Shown here: positions 56,326 through 64,000 of the stretch, one piece after another | How positions within the stretch are numbered: position 1 is the stretch's first letter | Layout of the letters: every line of letters begins with the position of its first letter | Assembly: GCA_964388275.1 (NCBI GenBank) | Contig: CAYLZD010000007.1 | Coordinates: forward strand, 89,707-153,706 | Source: JARYLZ01 sp964388275 | Lineage (GTDB): Bacteria > Bacteroidota > Ignavibacteria > SZUA-365 | Direction of reading: 5' to 3' | DNA length: 64,000 nucleotides | Notes under the pieces: generated by a model | What the model was told of the DNA's origin: nothing | Database searches by the model: none | The model's input: only the letters and a program-made list of their open reading frames with translations | Made by a program: the position numbers and the translations under genes

Positions 56326-57933
56326 CTATTGAGGCGGACCGCCTGAAATTATCCTGATCTCCACGCGCCGGTTGAGACGTCGCCCATCGTCTGTTTCGTT
56401 GGAAACAGCCGGCCTGGATTTCCCGTAAGCGTTCATCACTATCGACGATCTGGGCACGCCTTTACGCGTTAGATACCTGCTGACAGCCGCTCCTCTTCTG
56501 CGCGAAAGTCCGATGTTATACTCTTCGGAGCCTGTGTCATCCGTGTGCGCGTCCAACTGCACTTCGAATTCCAGCTTTCCCTGCACGAGCTTCGCCAGCA
56601 TGTCACCGTACAGGGCATCCAGCTCTGCGGCGAAATCCGGAAGTATATCCGACCTGTCGAACTCGAAGAGCACAGTAGGCACGTCGGGACGCGTCTCTTC
56701 GGCGACTGGCGGGGTCTCCTGCGCTATCGGATCCAGATAAACGCGGACCGCATGCTCCCGCGAGTACATCGAGGAAGGCACGGCTACGCTGCGCGAATTT
56801 TCTTCGTATCCCTGCGCCGACACGTTGATTTTGTAGCGTTTTCCCGGCGAAGTTCTGCGCCTGTGCTTGCCTTGCGAGTCGCTCAGCACGGTTTGAGGCG
56901 CTTCTCCCTGGCTTTCGAGCACGATCTTCGCATCGGGGACATTGCGGCTACGGACTGAATCACGCACGGTCAGGGCAAGGTAGAAAGTATATCGTTCCGG
57001 ATTGCGGAAAGGATTCGGAACGACCGCGTAAACATCGAAACCGCCGAGGCCTTCCGGTCGGCGCGATGAAATGAAAACCGTATCCTCTTCGGCGGATACC
57101 CGGAAAAACATGTCGTCGCTCGAGGAATTGAAGGGCCTTCCGATGTTGACAGGCGTCTTCCAACCTTTTTTGCCGTCTCGCACACTCACAAAGATGTCGT
57201 ATCCGCCCAATCCGGGATGTCCGTTGCCAGCAAAGAACAGGGAATCGCCGTCCAGGTACATGAAGGGCGCCTTTTCGTCAGAAGAGGTGTTCACAGGCGC
57301 GCCGAGATTTTTCGGCGGGCCCCATTTGCCGTTCCGGAGTCGCTTGGAAACCCAGATGTCAGCGCCTCCCATTCCGCCCGGGCGATCGCTCGAGAAATAG
57401 AGTTCTTCTCCGTCAGGAGACAGGGTCGCGTGCGATTCCCAATACTTAGTGTTCAGCGGTTCGCCCAGATTTCGCAAGGATTGCCACTTTCCGGCCGCAT
57501 CGATCGAAGCCGTGTAGATGTCGCCGTCACCCGCGCCGTCTTCTGTCCAGCATTGAGTGAAAAACACCGTACTCCCGCCCGGGACGAAATACGTCGCGCC
57601 TTCGTCGCGAACGGTGTTTATCGTGCCGCCGAAATTCAGCGCCTCCGAGCGGTTCCCGACTTCCGCATCCGTGAACCAGATATCGTCTCCCTGTATGTAG
57701 CCCTCTATTGTAGGCCTGTTCGAGGTCAGGAACAATCTCGAGCCGTTCGGGGATGCCGCATAGTCGTCGCTTGCGGAATTGACCTCTTTCCCCAGATTGC
57801 GGGCCGTACATTGTTCATACGAGCGCACATCCTGCAACTGCTGAACTCCGCAACCTGCCAACAGCGCGACGAGAAACGCTCCCATGCGGACGATGGATGA
57901 ACGAAGTGAAGTAAACATGCTGTAGCCGTTCAT
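56326..57933 (-). CDS. Outer-membrane lipoprotein with PD40 propeller and OmpA domain
   Basis: The 535-aa product has a signal with lipobox-type LLAGC. Residues about 60-330 contain PD40/WD40-like blades (for example ATLSPDGEELYFSSDRPGGMGGADIW, DSLFFAGNGHPGLGGYDIFVS). A carboxypeptidase-regulatory-like sandwich follows around 340-410. The C-terminal 110 residues are an OmpA-type peptidoglycan-binding domain with VLFEFDRSDILPD, AHTDDTGSEEYNIGLSRRR and GRRLNRRVEI. In Bacteroidota, this architecture includes the T9SS component PorE, which anchors PorP/SprF-type barrels, but this copy cannot be assigned that role from sequence alone. Confidence 0.9.
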   Translation of the reverse strand: MNGYSMFTSLRSSIVRMGAFLVALLAGCGVQQLQDVRSYEQCTARNLGKEVNSASDDYAASPNGSRLFLTSNRPTIEGYIQGDDIWFTDAEVGNRSEALNFGGTINTVRDEGATYFVPGGSTVFFTQCWTEDGAGDGDIYTASIDAAGKWQSLRNLGEPLNTKYWESHATLSPDGEELYFSSDRPGGMGGADIWVSKRLRNGKWGPPKNLGAPVNTSSDEKAPFMYLDGDSLFFAGNGHPGLGGYDIFVSVRDGKKGWKTPVNIGRPFNSSSDDMFFRVSAEEDTVFISSRRPEGLGGFDVYAVVPNPFRNPERYTFYLALTVRDSVRSRNVPDAKIVLESQGEAPQTVLSDSQGKHRRRTSPGKRYKINVSAQGYEENSRSVAVPSSMYSREHAVRVYLDPIAQETPPVAEETRPDVPTVLFEFDRSDILPDFAAELDALYGDMLAKLVQGKLEFEVQLDAHTDDTGSEEYNIGLSRRRGAAVSRYLTRKGVPRSSIVMNAYGKSRPAVSNETDDGRRLNRRVEIRIISGGPPQ

Positions 57934-58721
57934 TAGAGTGCGAATTTAAGGACGGCGGCAAACCGTATGGCGGAGGCCTTCCAGTTGTCGTCCGCGGATA
58001 TTGTAGTCAAAGGATACTCGTAAATGATCTCGGGGGTTAAAAATGTGCTGTAACCCAACCGCAGGTCGTAACCGACACCCACCCGAAAATCGATGCGAAG
58101 AGACGAAATATCCGGGATCTCGTTCCAATCTTCCTTGCCGATTACGATTTCTCCTTTGCCTGTCTGATAATAGACATACTGGTCGTCCAGCAGCCGTTCG
58201 ACGATGTGATACCGGGATTGAAGCGGCAAACCGAGCCCGGGACCGGCCAACAGATACAGGTTTTTCACCGGAAAGATCTCCACGACGGGATTCAAGACCA
58301 CATACGCGAGTTCGACGTTCATCGTTCTTTCCAGATCGACGACGGCAGTCGTCTGATCGCTCACGACTCTGGATTGTTTGAGCAGCGTTTCCGTGTAATC
58401 GGCGCGTTTGTCGTCGTAAAGAAGCTTAACGGCGAGGCCGAGGCTCGGGGAGAGCCGGCGTTCTAGCTGAACGCCGACCATTATCCCTGCGCCCGCGCCA
58501 TCGCTGAAATTGCACTGTTCGCAATCCGGCAGGAAATCGCCCGGATGACTGTTGAGATTCAATCCCACTTGAGGACCTATATACCAGAGCTTCGGGGATG
58601 GCGACAGAACGTCCGGAGGCGGGAAAGCCGAAAACCGGGCTGAAGTTTGCGCTTCCGCGCCGAACGACAGAATGCACAGAGCGCACAGCGCGGTGCTTGC
58701 GGTCCGAAACATAAGTTGCAT
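57933..58721 (-). CDS. Outer-membrane beta-barrel protein
   Basis: The 262-aa product has a signal peptide with cleavage near AEA|QTSA. It shows alternating beta segments, an aromatic-rich barrel pattern, and ends LKFAL, with terminal Leu-Lys-Phe typical of barrel proteins. A Cys pair lies in DFLPDCEQCNF. Its size and position before a PD40-OmpA gene recall PorP/SprF-like or PorT-like accessory barrels of Bacteroidota, but I cannot decide among them. The stop overlaps the next start by one base, so it is tightly coupled to the OmpA lipoprotein. Confidence 0.82.
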   Translation of the reverse strand: MQLMFRTASTALCALCILSFGAEAQTSARFSAFPPPDVLSPSPKLWYIGPQVGLNLNSHPGDFLPDCEQCNFSDGAGAGIMVGVQLERRLSPSLGLAVKLLYDDKRADYTETLLKQSRVVSDQTTAVVDLERTMNVELAYVVLNPVVEIFPVKNLYLLAGPGLGLPLQSRYHIVERLLDDQYVYYQTGKGEIVIGKEDWNEIPDISSLRIDFRVGVGYDLRLGYSTFLTPEIIYEYPLTTISADDNWKASAIRFAAVLKFAL

Positions 58722-58781
58722 GATTTTTTCGATTTGTGTTCGATTACGGCTGCAGATGTGAACCGTTAAAAGCTCTTTGTG

Positions 58782-58812
58782 GAAACATGCGGCATTTCAC
58801 ACGAAAATGCAA
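58782..58812 (-). promoter_or_regulatory. Possible promoter for the barrel-OmpA-VWA operon
   Basis: On the minus strand TTG (58812-58810), 20 bases, then CATGTTTC (58789-58782) keeps the spacing and six of eight -7 positions. It would leave a leader of about 54 bases. Weak on its own. Confidence 0.33.
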
Positions 58813-58853
58813 GGCGAAAGCCGCGCGCCGAAGCCCGCCTGCCGCGGACGGAG

Positions 58854-60167
58854 TCAGATGTATTTCACTTTTCTCGCGTATGAACGGAGTTCGTCGCGGA
58901 ATTTCGGATGGGATATGTGTATCAATTCATTGACTCGCTGGCGCACGCACTTTCCGAAAAGCGACGCGACACCGTATTCGGTCACCACGTAATGGACGTC
59001 CGCCCTGTTGGTCGTGACACCGGATCCCGGGGCAAGATGGGGAACGATGCGGGAGATCTGATCGTCCTTAGCCGTGGAGGGCAAAGCAATGATCGGCTTG
59101 CCGCCCGGCGAGCGCGAGGCGCCCCTTATGAAATCCACCTGGCCTCCGAAACCCGAATACAACCGCGGACCAATGGAATCGGCGCAGACCTGTCCGGTGA
59201 TGTCGACCTGCAGAGCCGAATTTATCGCCACCTGTTTCCTGTTCTGCGCGATGATGAAAGGATCGTTCACGTAGTGGCTCGGATGAAATTCGACTATCGG
59301 ATTGTTGTCGATGAAATCGAAGATGGTTTTCGTGCCCAGAACGAACGACGCAACCATCTTTCCGGGATGCAGGGTTTTCTTCTCGTTCGTGATCACTCCT
59401 GACTCGACAAGCCGGATGACTCCGTCTGAAAACATTTCCGTGTGTATGCCGAGGTCGCGTTTGTTCCCGAGGAATGAGAGCACGGCATCCGGAATGCTCC
59501 CGATGCCCATCTGCATCGTGGATTCGTCCTCGATGAGGTCGGCAATATGCGATCCTATGCTCTTGAACACCTCGGCTTCTTTTTCATTCGTGTCCTCGCT
59601 GACCTGCGCGAGCTCCTTGATCGGCTCCTCCACCTCGACGATGTGGTTGATCTTGTTGATGTGTATGAAGCAATCTCCCAGCACTCGCGGCATGAGCGGA
59701 TTAACCTGCGCGATTATGATCCGGGCCATGTCGCAGGCGGCTTTCGACATGTCGACGCCGACTCCGAAGCTGCAGAAACCGTGTTCGTCCGGAACCGAGA
59801 CGTGAATCAGTGCCACGTCCACAGGGATTATCTTCTGGAAAAACAGCGACGCCACTTCATGCAGGTATATATATGTTGCGTCGGCCAGACCTTCGGCCAC
59901 CGCATGGCGCACGTTGTGACCGATGAAAAGCGCGTTGTGACGGAAATGCCCCTGCATTTCCTTGGACACGTATCCCGACTCGCCGACGGTCAGGATATGA
60001 TGCACCTTGACGTCCGTCAATTCAGGACCTCTGGCGATCATGGCCTTGACCAGAACTTCCGGGACCGCGCAGCCGGGATGGATATAAACATTGTCGCCCG
60101 ATTTGATGGCCTGCATGGCCGCGTCCGGGGTGGTCAATTTCTTGCGGTAATTTGAGAGCCACTGCAT
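58854..60167 (-). CDS. Acetyl-CoA hydrolase/transferase family protein (CoA-transferase, 4-hydroxybutyrate type)
   Basis: The 437-aa protein is a family I-like CoA-transferase: GDNVYIHPGCAVPEVLVKAMIARG at the N-terminus, the catalytic Glu in LGIHTEMFSDGVI and the glycine loop YSGFGGQVDFIRGASRSPGGKPIIALPST. Relatives move CoA among acetate, butyrate, succinate or 4-hydroxybutyrate. The substrate is not determined. AAGGAAAA precedes the ATG. It lies 59 bases after alanine dehydrogenase, so the two may be used together in amino-acid or carboxylate metabolism, but that is inference. Confidence 0.92.
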   Translation of the reverse strand: MQWLSNYRKKLTTPDAAMQAIKSGDNVYIHPGCAVPEVLVKAMIARGPELTDVKVHHILTVGESGYVSKEMQGHFRHNALFIGHNVRHAVAEGLADATYIYLHEVASLFFQKIIPVDVALIHVSVPDEHGFCSFGVGVDMSKAACDMARIIIAQVNPLMPRVLGDCFIHINKINHIVEVEEPIKELAQVSEDTNEKEAEVFKSIGSHIADLIEDESTMQMGIGSIPDAVLSFLGNKRDLGIHTEMFSDGVIRLVESGVITNEKKTLHPGKMVASFVLGTKTIFDFIDNNPIVEFHPSHYVNDPFIIAQNRKQVAINSALQVDITGQVCADSIGPRLYSGFGGQVDFIRGASRSPGGKPIIALPSTAKDDQISRIVPHLAPGSGVTTNRADVHYVVTEYGVASLFGKCVRQRVNELIHISHPKFRDELRSYARKVKYI

Positions 60168-60226
60168 GTTTTGTTTTCCTTATCAAGGATCAGGTTCTGC
60201 GTTACATGAATTCTTCGCCGGTCCGC

Positions 60227-61342
60227 TCACGACGAGCAGTCGTAGGGTTCCACCGGGATGTCGTACAAGTCATTAAGCACTTGATGCACAGGCTTGCCTT
60301 TGTGAGTGACAACCGCGCAGCGCAGATAATTGTCCTGCGCGATTGTTTCCTCGAGACCGTTTGCGATGATCTTGCGAAGCAAGGGCAGCATGCCGTTGGT
60401 CAGGGCGTAGGTGGAACTGCGTGCGACCATGGAAGGCATGTTCGGGACGCAGTAATGTATGACACCGTGCTTTTCGAAGACGGGTTCCTTTATGCTGGTC
60501 GGGCGGCTGGTTTCGACACATCCACCCTGATTGATTGAGATATCGATGATCACGGCGCCCGGTTTCATCGTCTTCACCATCTCCTCGGAGACGATGTGCT
60601 CGCTGTATTCATCCTCGATCGATATCGCGCCGACGAAAACGTCGGCGATCTTGACGCCCCTGCGGATATTCTCCGGAGTCGCGAGCACAGTGGTCACCTG
60701 CTTCCGGAAATATAGATCCGCCTCGCGCAGTTTGTCGATGTTGCTGTCGAGCAGGATGACCTGCGCGCCCAGCCCGATCGCCGCCTGTGCCGTGGCGAAA
60801 CCGGAAGCCCCTACGCCGAGTATCACGAAAGCGGCAGGCGCGACACCGCCCACGCCGCCGAGAAGTATGCCTCTCCCGCCCTGATCGCTGCGGAGATAAC
60901 GGGAACCCACCAGGGCGGCGATCTGTCCGGAGATCTCGCTCATGAGGCGCAATATCGGATAATAATTTCCTGGACCACGAATCAATTCCAGGCCGATCGA
61001 CGTGATTCCGCGCGAGAGCATCAGGTCGACGAAACCCTTCTGCCTCATCCCGAGGAGGAGGAACGAGACAAGCGACTTATTCTCCCCGAGCAGTTCATAC
61101 TCCTGCTCGATGGGGGGCATGACTTTGAGCAAAAGCTCCGCTCGTGCGGCGGCTTCCTCAGCCGAATAGACGACTGTTCCGCCCGCCTCGCGGTATTGGT
61201 CGTCGGTGAATCGTGAATTGTCGCCCGCGCCGCGTTCGATGACGAACTGGGCGCCCGCGCGCACGAGCGACTCCACGCCGTAAGGCGTGAGAGCGACGCG
61301 CATTTCGTCCTCGAACCGCTCCTTCAGAATTCCGATGATCAT
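60227..61342 (-). CDS. ald: Alanine dehydrogenase
   Basis: The 371-aa NAD-dependent enzyme interconverts alanine with pyruvate and ammonia. It starts IIGILKERFEDEMRVALTP, has LLLKVMPPIEQEYELL with the substrate-binding Lys, the central His region as in Ald, the Rossmann loop ILGVGASGFATAQAAIGLGAQVILLD, and MKPGAVIIDISINQGGC with VETSRPTS, a diagnostic Ald stretch. A GGAGG ribosome site lies eight bases before the ATG. The HYCVPNMPSMVARSSTYALTN segment is also conserved in the family. Confidence 0.94.
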   Translation of the reverse strand: MIIGILKERFEDEMRVALTPYGVESLVRAGAQFVIERGAGDNSRFTDDQYREAGGTVVYSAEEAAARAELLLKVMPPIEQEYELLGENKSLVSFLLLGMRQKGFVDLMLSRGITSIGLELIRGPGNYYPILRLMSEISGQIAALVGSRYLRSDQGGRGILLGGVGGVAPAAFVILGVGASGFATAQAAIGLGAQVILLDSNIDKLREADLYFRKQVTTVLATPENIRRGVKIADVFVGAISIEDEYSEHIVSEEMVKTMKPGAVIIDISINQGGCVETSRPTSIKEPVFEKHGVIHYCVPNMPSMVARSSTYALTNGMLPLLRKIIANGLEETIAQDNYLRCAVVTHKGKPVHQVLNDLYDIPVEPYDCSS

Positions 61343-61391
61343 TGTGCTCCTCCGCGGATTGCATTCATTGTATGTGCCCTTCTTCCGCCTC

Positions 61392-62288
61392 TCACGGGCC
61401 TCTAAGTTCGGCCGCCCACTGAGCTGAAAGCAGGGTGTTTTTCATGAGCATGGCGATGGTCATTGGGCCGACTCCTCCGGGTACCGGAGTGACGGCCGAT
61501 GCGACCTCTTCAACCCCTTCGAAATCCACGTCTCCGACCAGCCGGTTGCCTTTCGGCGACCCGGCGTCCGTCACGCGGTTGATGCCGACGTCCACGACGA
61601 CGGCCCCGGGTTTCACCATATCGGCGGTGATGGCCCGCGGTTTGCCGATGGCGGCGATAAGAATGTCGGCGAGACGGGTGAGGTCCCCAAGATTCCCGGC
61701 CGCCGTGTGAGCTATCGTGACCACCGCGTTGGCATTCTCGCTTTTCTGCAACAACATGTTTGCGATCGGCTTGCCGACTATGTTGCTTCGTCCGACAACG
61801 ACAACGTGCCTCCCTGCCGTCTCAACGCCGCTTCGAATCAGGAGTTCATGGATTCCGGCCGGAGTACAGGGCCTGAACCCGGGCTGTCCTATTACGAGAC
61901 GCCCCATGTTGACGGGATGAAATCCGTCCACATCCTTGTGAGGCGCGATGGCGTTGATGACCTTGTATTCATCGAGATGGGACGGAAGCGGAAGTTGAAC
62001 GAGGATTCCGTGTACGTCCGGATCGATGTTCCACGCGTCGAGTCGTTCGAGCAAGTCGTTCATCGAGGCGGAGTCCGGCATCCGCATAGTGGTGGAATGA
62101 AAGCCGCAATACGCGCAGGCCTTCTCCTTCGAGGACACATAGGACAGCGACGCGGGATCATCGCCGACCAGAAGGAATGCGAGTCCGGGCCTAATGTCCC
62201 GCCGCTCGAGCAATCGGGCGGCGTCCCGTTTTACCTCTTCCTTGATCGCGGCGGAAACCGCCGCGCCGTCAATTATCTTTGCGGACAT
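61392..62288 (-). CDS. folD: Bifunctional methylenetetrahydrofolate dehydrogenase/cyclohydrolase
   Basis: FolD interconverts methylene-, methenyl- and formyl-tetrahydrofolate. The signatures are VGDDPASLSYVSSKEKAC with the catalytic Lys, QLPLPSHLDEYKVINAIAPHKDVDGFHP and VVVGRSNIVGKPIANMLLQ, and PVPGGVGPMTIAMLMKNTL. At 298 aa it is normal. It overlaps the phosphodiesterase upstream by 20 bases. Confidence 0.96.
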   Translation of the reverse strand: MSAKIIDGAAVSAAIKEEVKRDAARLLERRDIRPGLAFLLVGDDPASLSYVSSKEKACAYCGFHSTTMRMPDSASMNDLLERLDAWNIDPDVHGILVQLPLPSHLDEYKVINAIAPHKDVDGFHPVNMGRLVIGQPGFRPCTPAGIHELLIRSGVETAGRHVVVVGRSNIVGKPIANMLLQKSENANAVVTIAHTAAGNLGDLTRLADILIAAIGKPRAITADMVKPGAVVVDVGINRVTDAGSPKGNRLVGDVDFEGVEEVASAVTPVPGGVGPMTIAMLMKNTLLSAQWAAELRGP

Positions 62289-63087
62289 CGCGTTGGAACT
62301 CCGGAAAGGTGAGCGCTTCTATCGACAGAGCGGCGCCGCTGACAGCGTCAACACTAATCAGGACGGCCGAGATATGCACGTCGTTAACCGCAACTTCGAA
62401 TTTGTGGGGAGTCTGCTTTATGAAACGCCTCAACGCGATCTCGGTCCTCATGCCGACAACGGAGTCGTAAGGCCCGGTCATTCCAACATCGGTGATATAG
62501 GCGGTGCCTCCGGGCAGTATGCGGGCATCGGCAGTCTGCACATGGGTATGAGTTCCGATGACGGCCGTCGCCTTTCCATCCAGGAACCATCCCATCGCAA
62601 TTTTCTCCGCCGTGGCCTCGGCATGAAAGTCGACTATCACAACGCGGCATTCCTCCTTGAGTTTCTGCAGAACCCACTCGGCGGTCTTGAATGGACAATC
62701 GATGGGACTCATGAAAGTGCGTCCCTGCAGATTAACGACTCCCACTTTTCCCAGGGCGCCCAGGTCCGTCACGCAAAATCCCCGGCCGGGATTATCCCTT
62801 GGATAGTTCGCGGGCCTCAACAGAAACGGGTCGGCGGCCAGAAGCTTGTGAATATGCCATTTCTCCCAGATATGATTCCCCGACGTTATCACATGAACTC
62901 CGAGTTCGCGGAATCTGTTCACCTGCGCCTCGCTTATGCTTTTCCCGTCCATCGCATTCTCGCCGTTCAGCACAACGAACGAGACGTCATGGCGCTTCAG
63001 GAGCGAGGGCAGGAACACCGCGGTCGCCTCGACTCCCGGCGCCCCTATTACATCACCTATGAAAAGGATGTTGAATTGTTGGGACAT
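62269..63087 (-). CDS. YmdB-like metallophosphoesterase
   Basis: The 272-aa protein belongs to the TIGR00282/YmdB calcineurin-like family, whose Bacillus member hydrolyses 2',3'-cyclic nucleotides and affects biofilm and motility decisions. Metal-site motifs are visible as FIGDVIGAPG, VLNGENAMDGKS, ITSGNHIWEK, VDFHAEATAEK and GTHTHVQTADARILPGGTAYITDVGM. The ATG at 63087 is preferred over the GTG at 63099. It is the first gene of a run to folD and alanine dehydrogenase. Confidence 0.92.
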   Translation of the reverse strand: MSQQFNILFIGDVIGAPGVEATAVFLPSLLKRHDVSFVVLNGENAMDGKSISEAQVNRFRELGVHVITSGNHIWEKWHIHKLLAADPFLLRPANYPRDNPGRGFCVTDLGALGKVGVVNLQGRTFMSPIDCPFKTAEWVLQKLKEECRVVIVDFHAEATAEKIAMGWFLDGKATAVIGTHTHVQTADARILPGGTAYITDVGMTGPYDSVVGMRTEIALRRFIKQTPHKFEVAVNDVHISAVLISVDAVSGAALSIEALTFPEFQRDVRKDN

Positions 63088-63118
63088 TTCGTGTTCCACC
63101 GAATACGCGGCAGATCAG

Positions 63119-63149
63119 GCAAGTTAAGACTTGGCTTGCGTAACTCCAA
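63119..63149 (-). promoter_or_regulatory. Promoter candidate for the YmdB-folD-ald run
   Basis: On the minus strand TTG (63149-63147), 20 bases, then TAACTTGC (63126-63119) matches the -33/-7 pattern with two mismatches. Leader would be about 25 bases. Confidence 0.4.
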
Positions 63150-63172
63150 TCCTGATCGGATGCGGCGACGGA

Positions 63173-63196
63173 CCGCCCCGGAAAGCCCCCGGGCGG
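63173..63196 (+). other. GC-rich stem-loop in a divergent intergenic region
   Basis: CCGCCC and GGGCGG form a 6-bp stem with a 12-base loop followed by ATTTTGTTT. It lies just before the plus-strand promoter candidate. It could be a terminator-like or DNA-binding element; no transcript is known to reach it from the left. Confidence 0.3.
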
Positions 63197-63198
63197 AT

Positions 63199-63230
63199 TT
63201 TGTTTGGGGAGCTCCGTACTCGTACATTTA
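63199..63230 (+). promoter_or_regulatory. Promoter candidate for the second ECF sigma gene
   Basis: TTTG (63199-63202), 20 bases, then TACATTTA (63223-63230) matches the pattern with one mismatch. The predicted start leaves about 20 bases before the ATG at 63256. Confidence 0.45.
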
Positions 63231-63255
63231 ACGATTGATTTGACCTGCCAGCTGC

Positions 63256-63864
63256 ATGTATCAGACGCCAGAAGAAAGACGAGAGCACTCGCGCGCCGAG
63301 GACAAGGACCTGATAATTTCCGCGATAGCCGGAAAGCAGGATGCATACAAGCGGCTCATGGGGAAATACCGGAGCGCTATACGACGTCTGATAATCCGCA
63401 TGGTGGGATATTCGCCCGACGTGGAGGACCTGACACAGGAAGCCTTCATCAAAGCATTCCAATCTCTGTCGTCTTTCAACGACGAGTTCGCATTCTCGAC
63501 CTGGCTCTACAAAATCGCCACGAACAACTGCATCGACCACCTCCGGAAACGCAAGCTGCAGACCATTTCGATTGACAAACCGCTCCCCGGCGGAGACGGC
63601 AATCAGCATTTCGAACTGCCCGATTCCGGTTCCCGCCCGGATCTGCCCATGCTCAGGCGACAGAGGACGCTCGCCATACAGCAGGCGATTGAAGCCCTGC
63701 CGGACAAGTACAGGCAGGTCATCATCATGCGCCATCAGCAAGAGATGAGTTACGAGGATATCGCCGCCGAGCTGGCCTTGCCGCTCGGCACGGTCAAAGC
63801 TCACATTTTCCGGGCGCGGGAGCTGCTGTACAGGCGCTTGCGCGGCAAGGTCACGGACGACTGA
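63256..63864 (+). CDS. ECF-family RNA polymerase sigma factor, second copy
   Basis: The 202-aa protein has region 2 (AYKRLMGKYRSAIRRLIIRMVGYSPDVEDLTQEAFIKAFQSL, FSTWLYKIATNNCIDHLRKRK) and region 4 (LPDKYRQVIIMRHQQEMSYEDIAAELALPLGTVKAHIFRARELL). No anti-sigma gene follows within the window; the next feature is a tRNA. A linker rich in Gly and Pro separates the two regions. It is only distantly similar to the ECF factor at 49.7 kb. Confidence 0.94.
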   Translation: MYQTPEERREHSRAEDKDLIISAIAGKQDAYKRLMGKYRSAIRRLIIRMVGYSPDVEDLTQEAFIKAFQSLSSFNDEFAFSTWLYKIATNNCIDHLRKRKLQTISIDKPLPGGDGNQHFELPDSGSRPDLPMLRRQRTLAIQQAIEALPDKYRQVIIMRHQQEMSYEDIAAELALPLGTVKAHIFRARELLYRRLRGKVTDD

Positions 63865-63882
63865 AACGCGGCGCCGCCGCAG

Positions 63883-63913
63883 TTGCGCAGATCTGATCGT
63901 TTTACTATGTTTG
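63883..63913 (+). promoter_or_regulatory. Bacteroidota-type promoter for tRNA-Pro
   Basis: TTG (63883-63885), 20 bases, then TATGTTTG (63906-63913), an exact match to TAnnTTTG. The expected start lies a few bases before the tRNA at 63925, the best placed of the promoter candidates. Confidence 0.55.
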
Positions 63914-63924
63914 CATATCATAAT

Positions 63925-63998
<74 letters not shown>

Positions 63999-64000
63999 CA

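Overview
The window is a gene-dense, GC-rich bacterial chromosome segment with no phage, insertion sequence or CRISPR array that I could see. Several features point to the Bacteroidota/FCB group, probably an Ignavibacteria- or Kapabacteria-like lineage (inferred from style, not a database match). Five proteins end in type IX secretion (T9SS) type A sorting domains (YPNPFNP or degenerate versions). About ten signal peptides place Gln directly after the predicted cleavage site, and a glutaminyl-cyclase-like lipoprotein is encoded here. Upstream regions repeatedly show TTG-N19..21-TAnnTTTR, the Bacteroidota type of sigma-A promoter, often with weak or absent Shine-Dalgarno sequences.

Layout. 1-10.7 kb (minus): a tightly packed run transcribed right to left: PHP phosphoesterase, purF, a T9SS subtilase, a CDP-alcohol phosphatidyltransferase, ftsY, mutL and a partial gene. 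10.8-17.5 kb (plus): methylmalonyl-CoA epimerase, uvrC, a TPR protein and an exported TldD-like/PmbA pair. 17.5-22.5 kb: DMT transporter, a small lipoprotein, an NtrC-type regulator, an unknown exported protein and an acyl-CoA carboxyltransferase. 22.6-29.7 kb (plus): orphan OppD-like ATPase, T9SS metallopeptidase, glutaminyl-cyclase-like lipoprotein, prmA, Ppx/GppA. 29.7-31.7 kb (minus): cysteine desulfurase and BirA. 32-36.1 kb (plus): a large T9SS protein with a metzincin-like site lacking the catalytic Glu, then a small unknown gene behind a sigma-54-like promoter.

36.2-49.5 kb (minus): inactive M16 homologue, lgt, small unknown, hisS, EIIA-Ntr-like protein, sugar nucleotidyltransferase/mutase fusion, lipoprotein, metG and a sigma-54 response regulator with its PAS/GAF histidine kinase. 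49.6-52.2 kb (plus): ECF sigma factor, zinc-finger anti-sigma factor, Spy/CpxP-like periplasmic protein, and a SpoU methyltransferase. 52.2-63.1 kb (minus): YmdB-like phosphodiesterase, folD, alanine dehydrogenase and a CoA-transferase, followed by a four-gene envelope operon (beta-barrel, PD40-OmpA lipoprotein, two T9SS-tagged von Willebrand A proteins). 63.2-64 kb (plus): a second ECF sigma factor and tRNA-Pro(CGG).

The strongest leads are the four-gene VWA surface operon, the Q-rule/glutaminyl cyclase link, the sigma-54 promoter on an orphan small gene, and four protein families with eroded catalytic sites (TldD-like, metzincin-like, M16, mutase domain).
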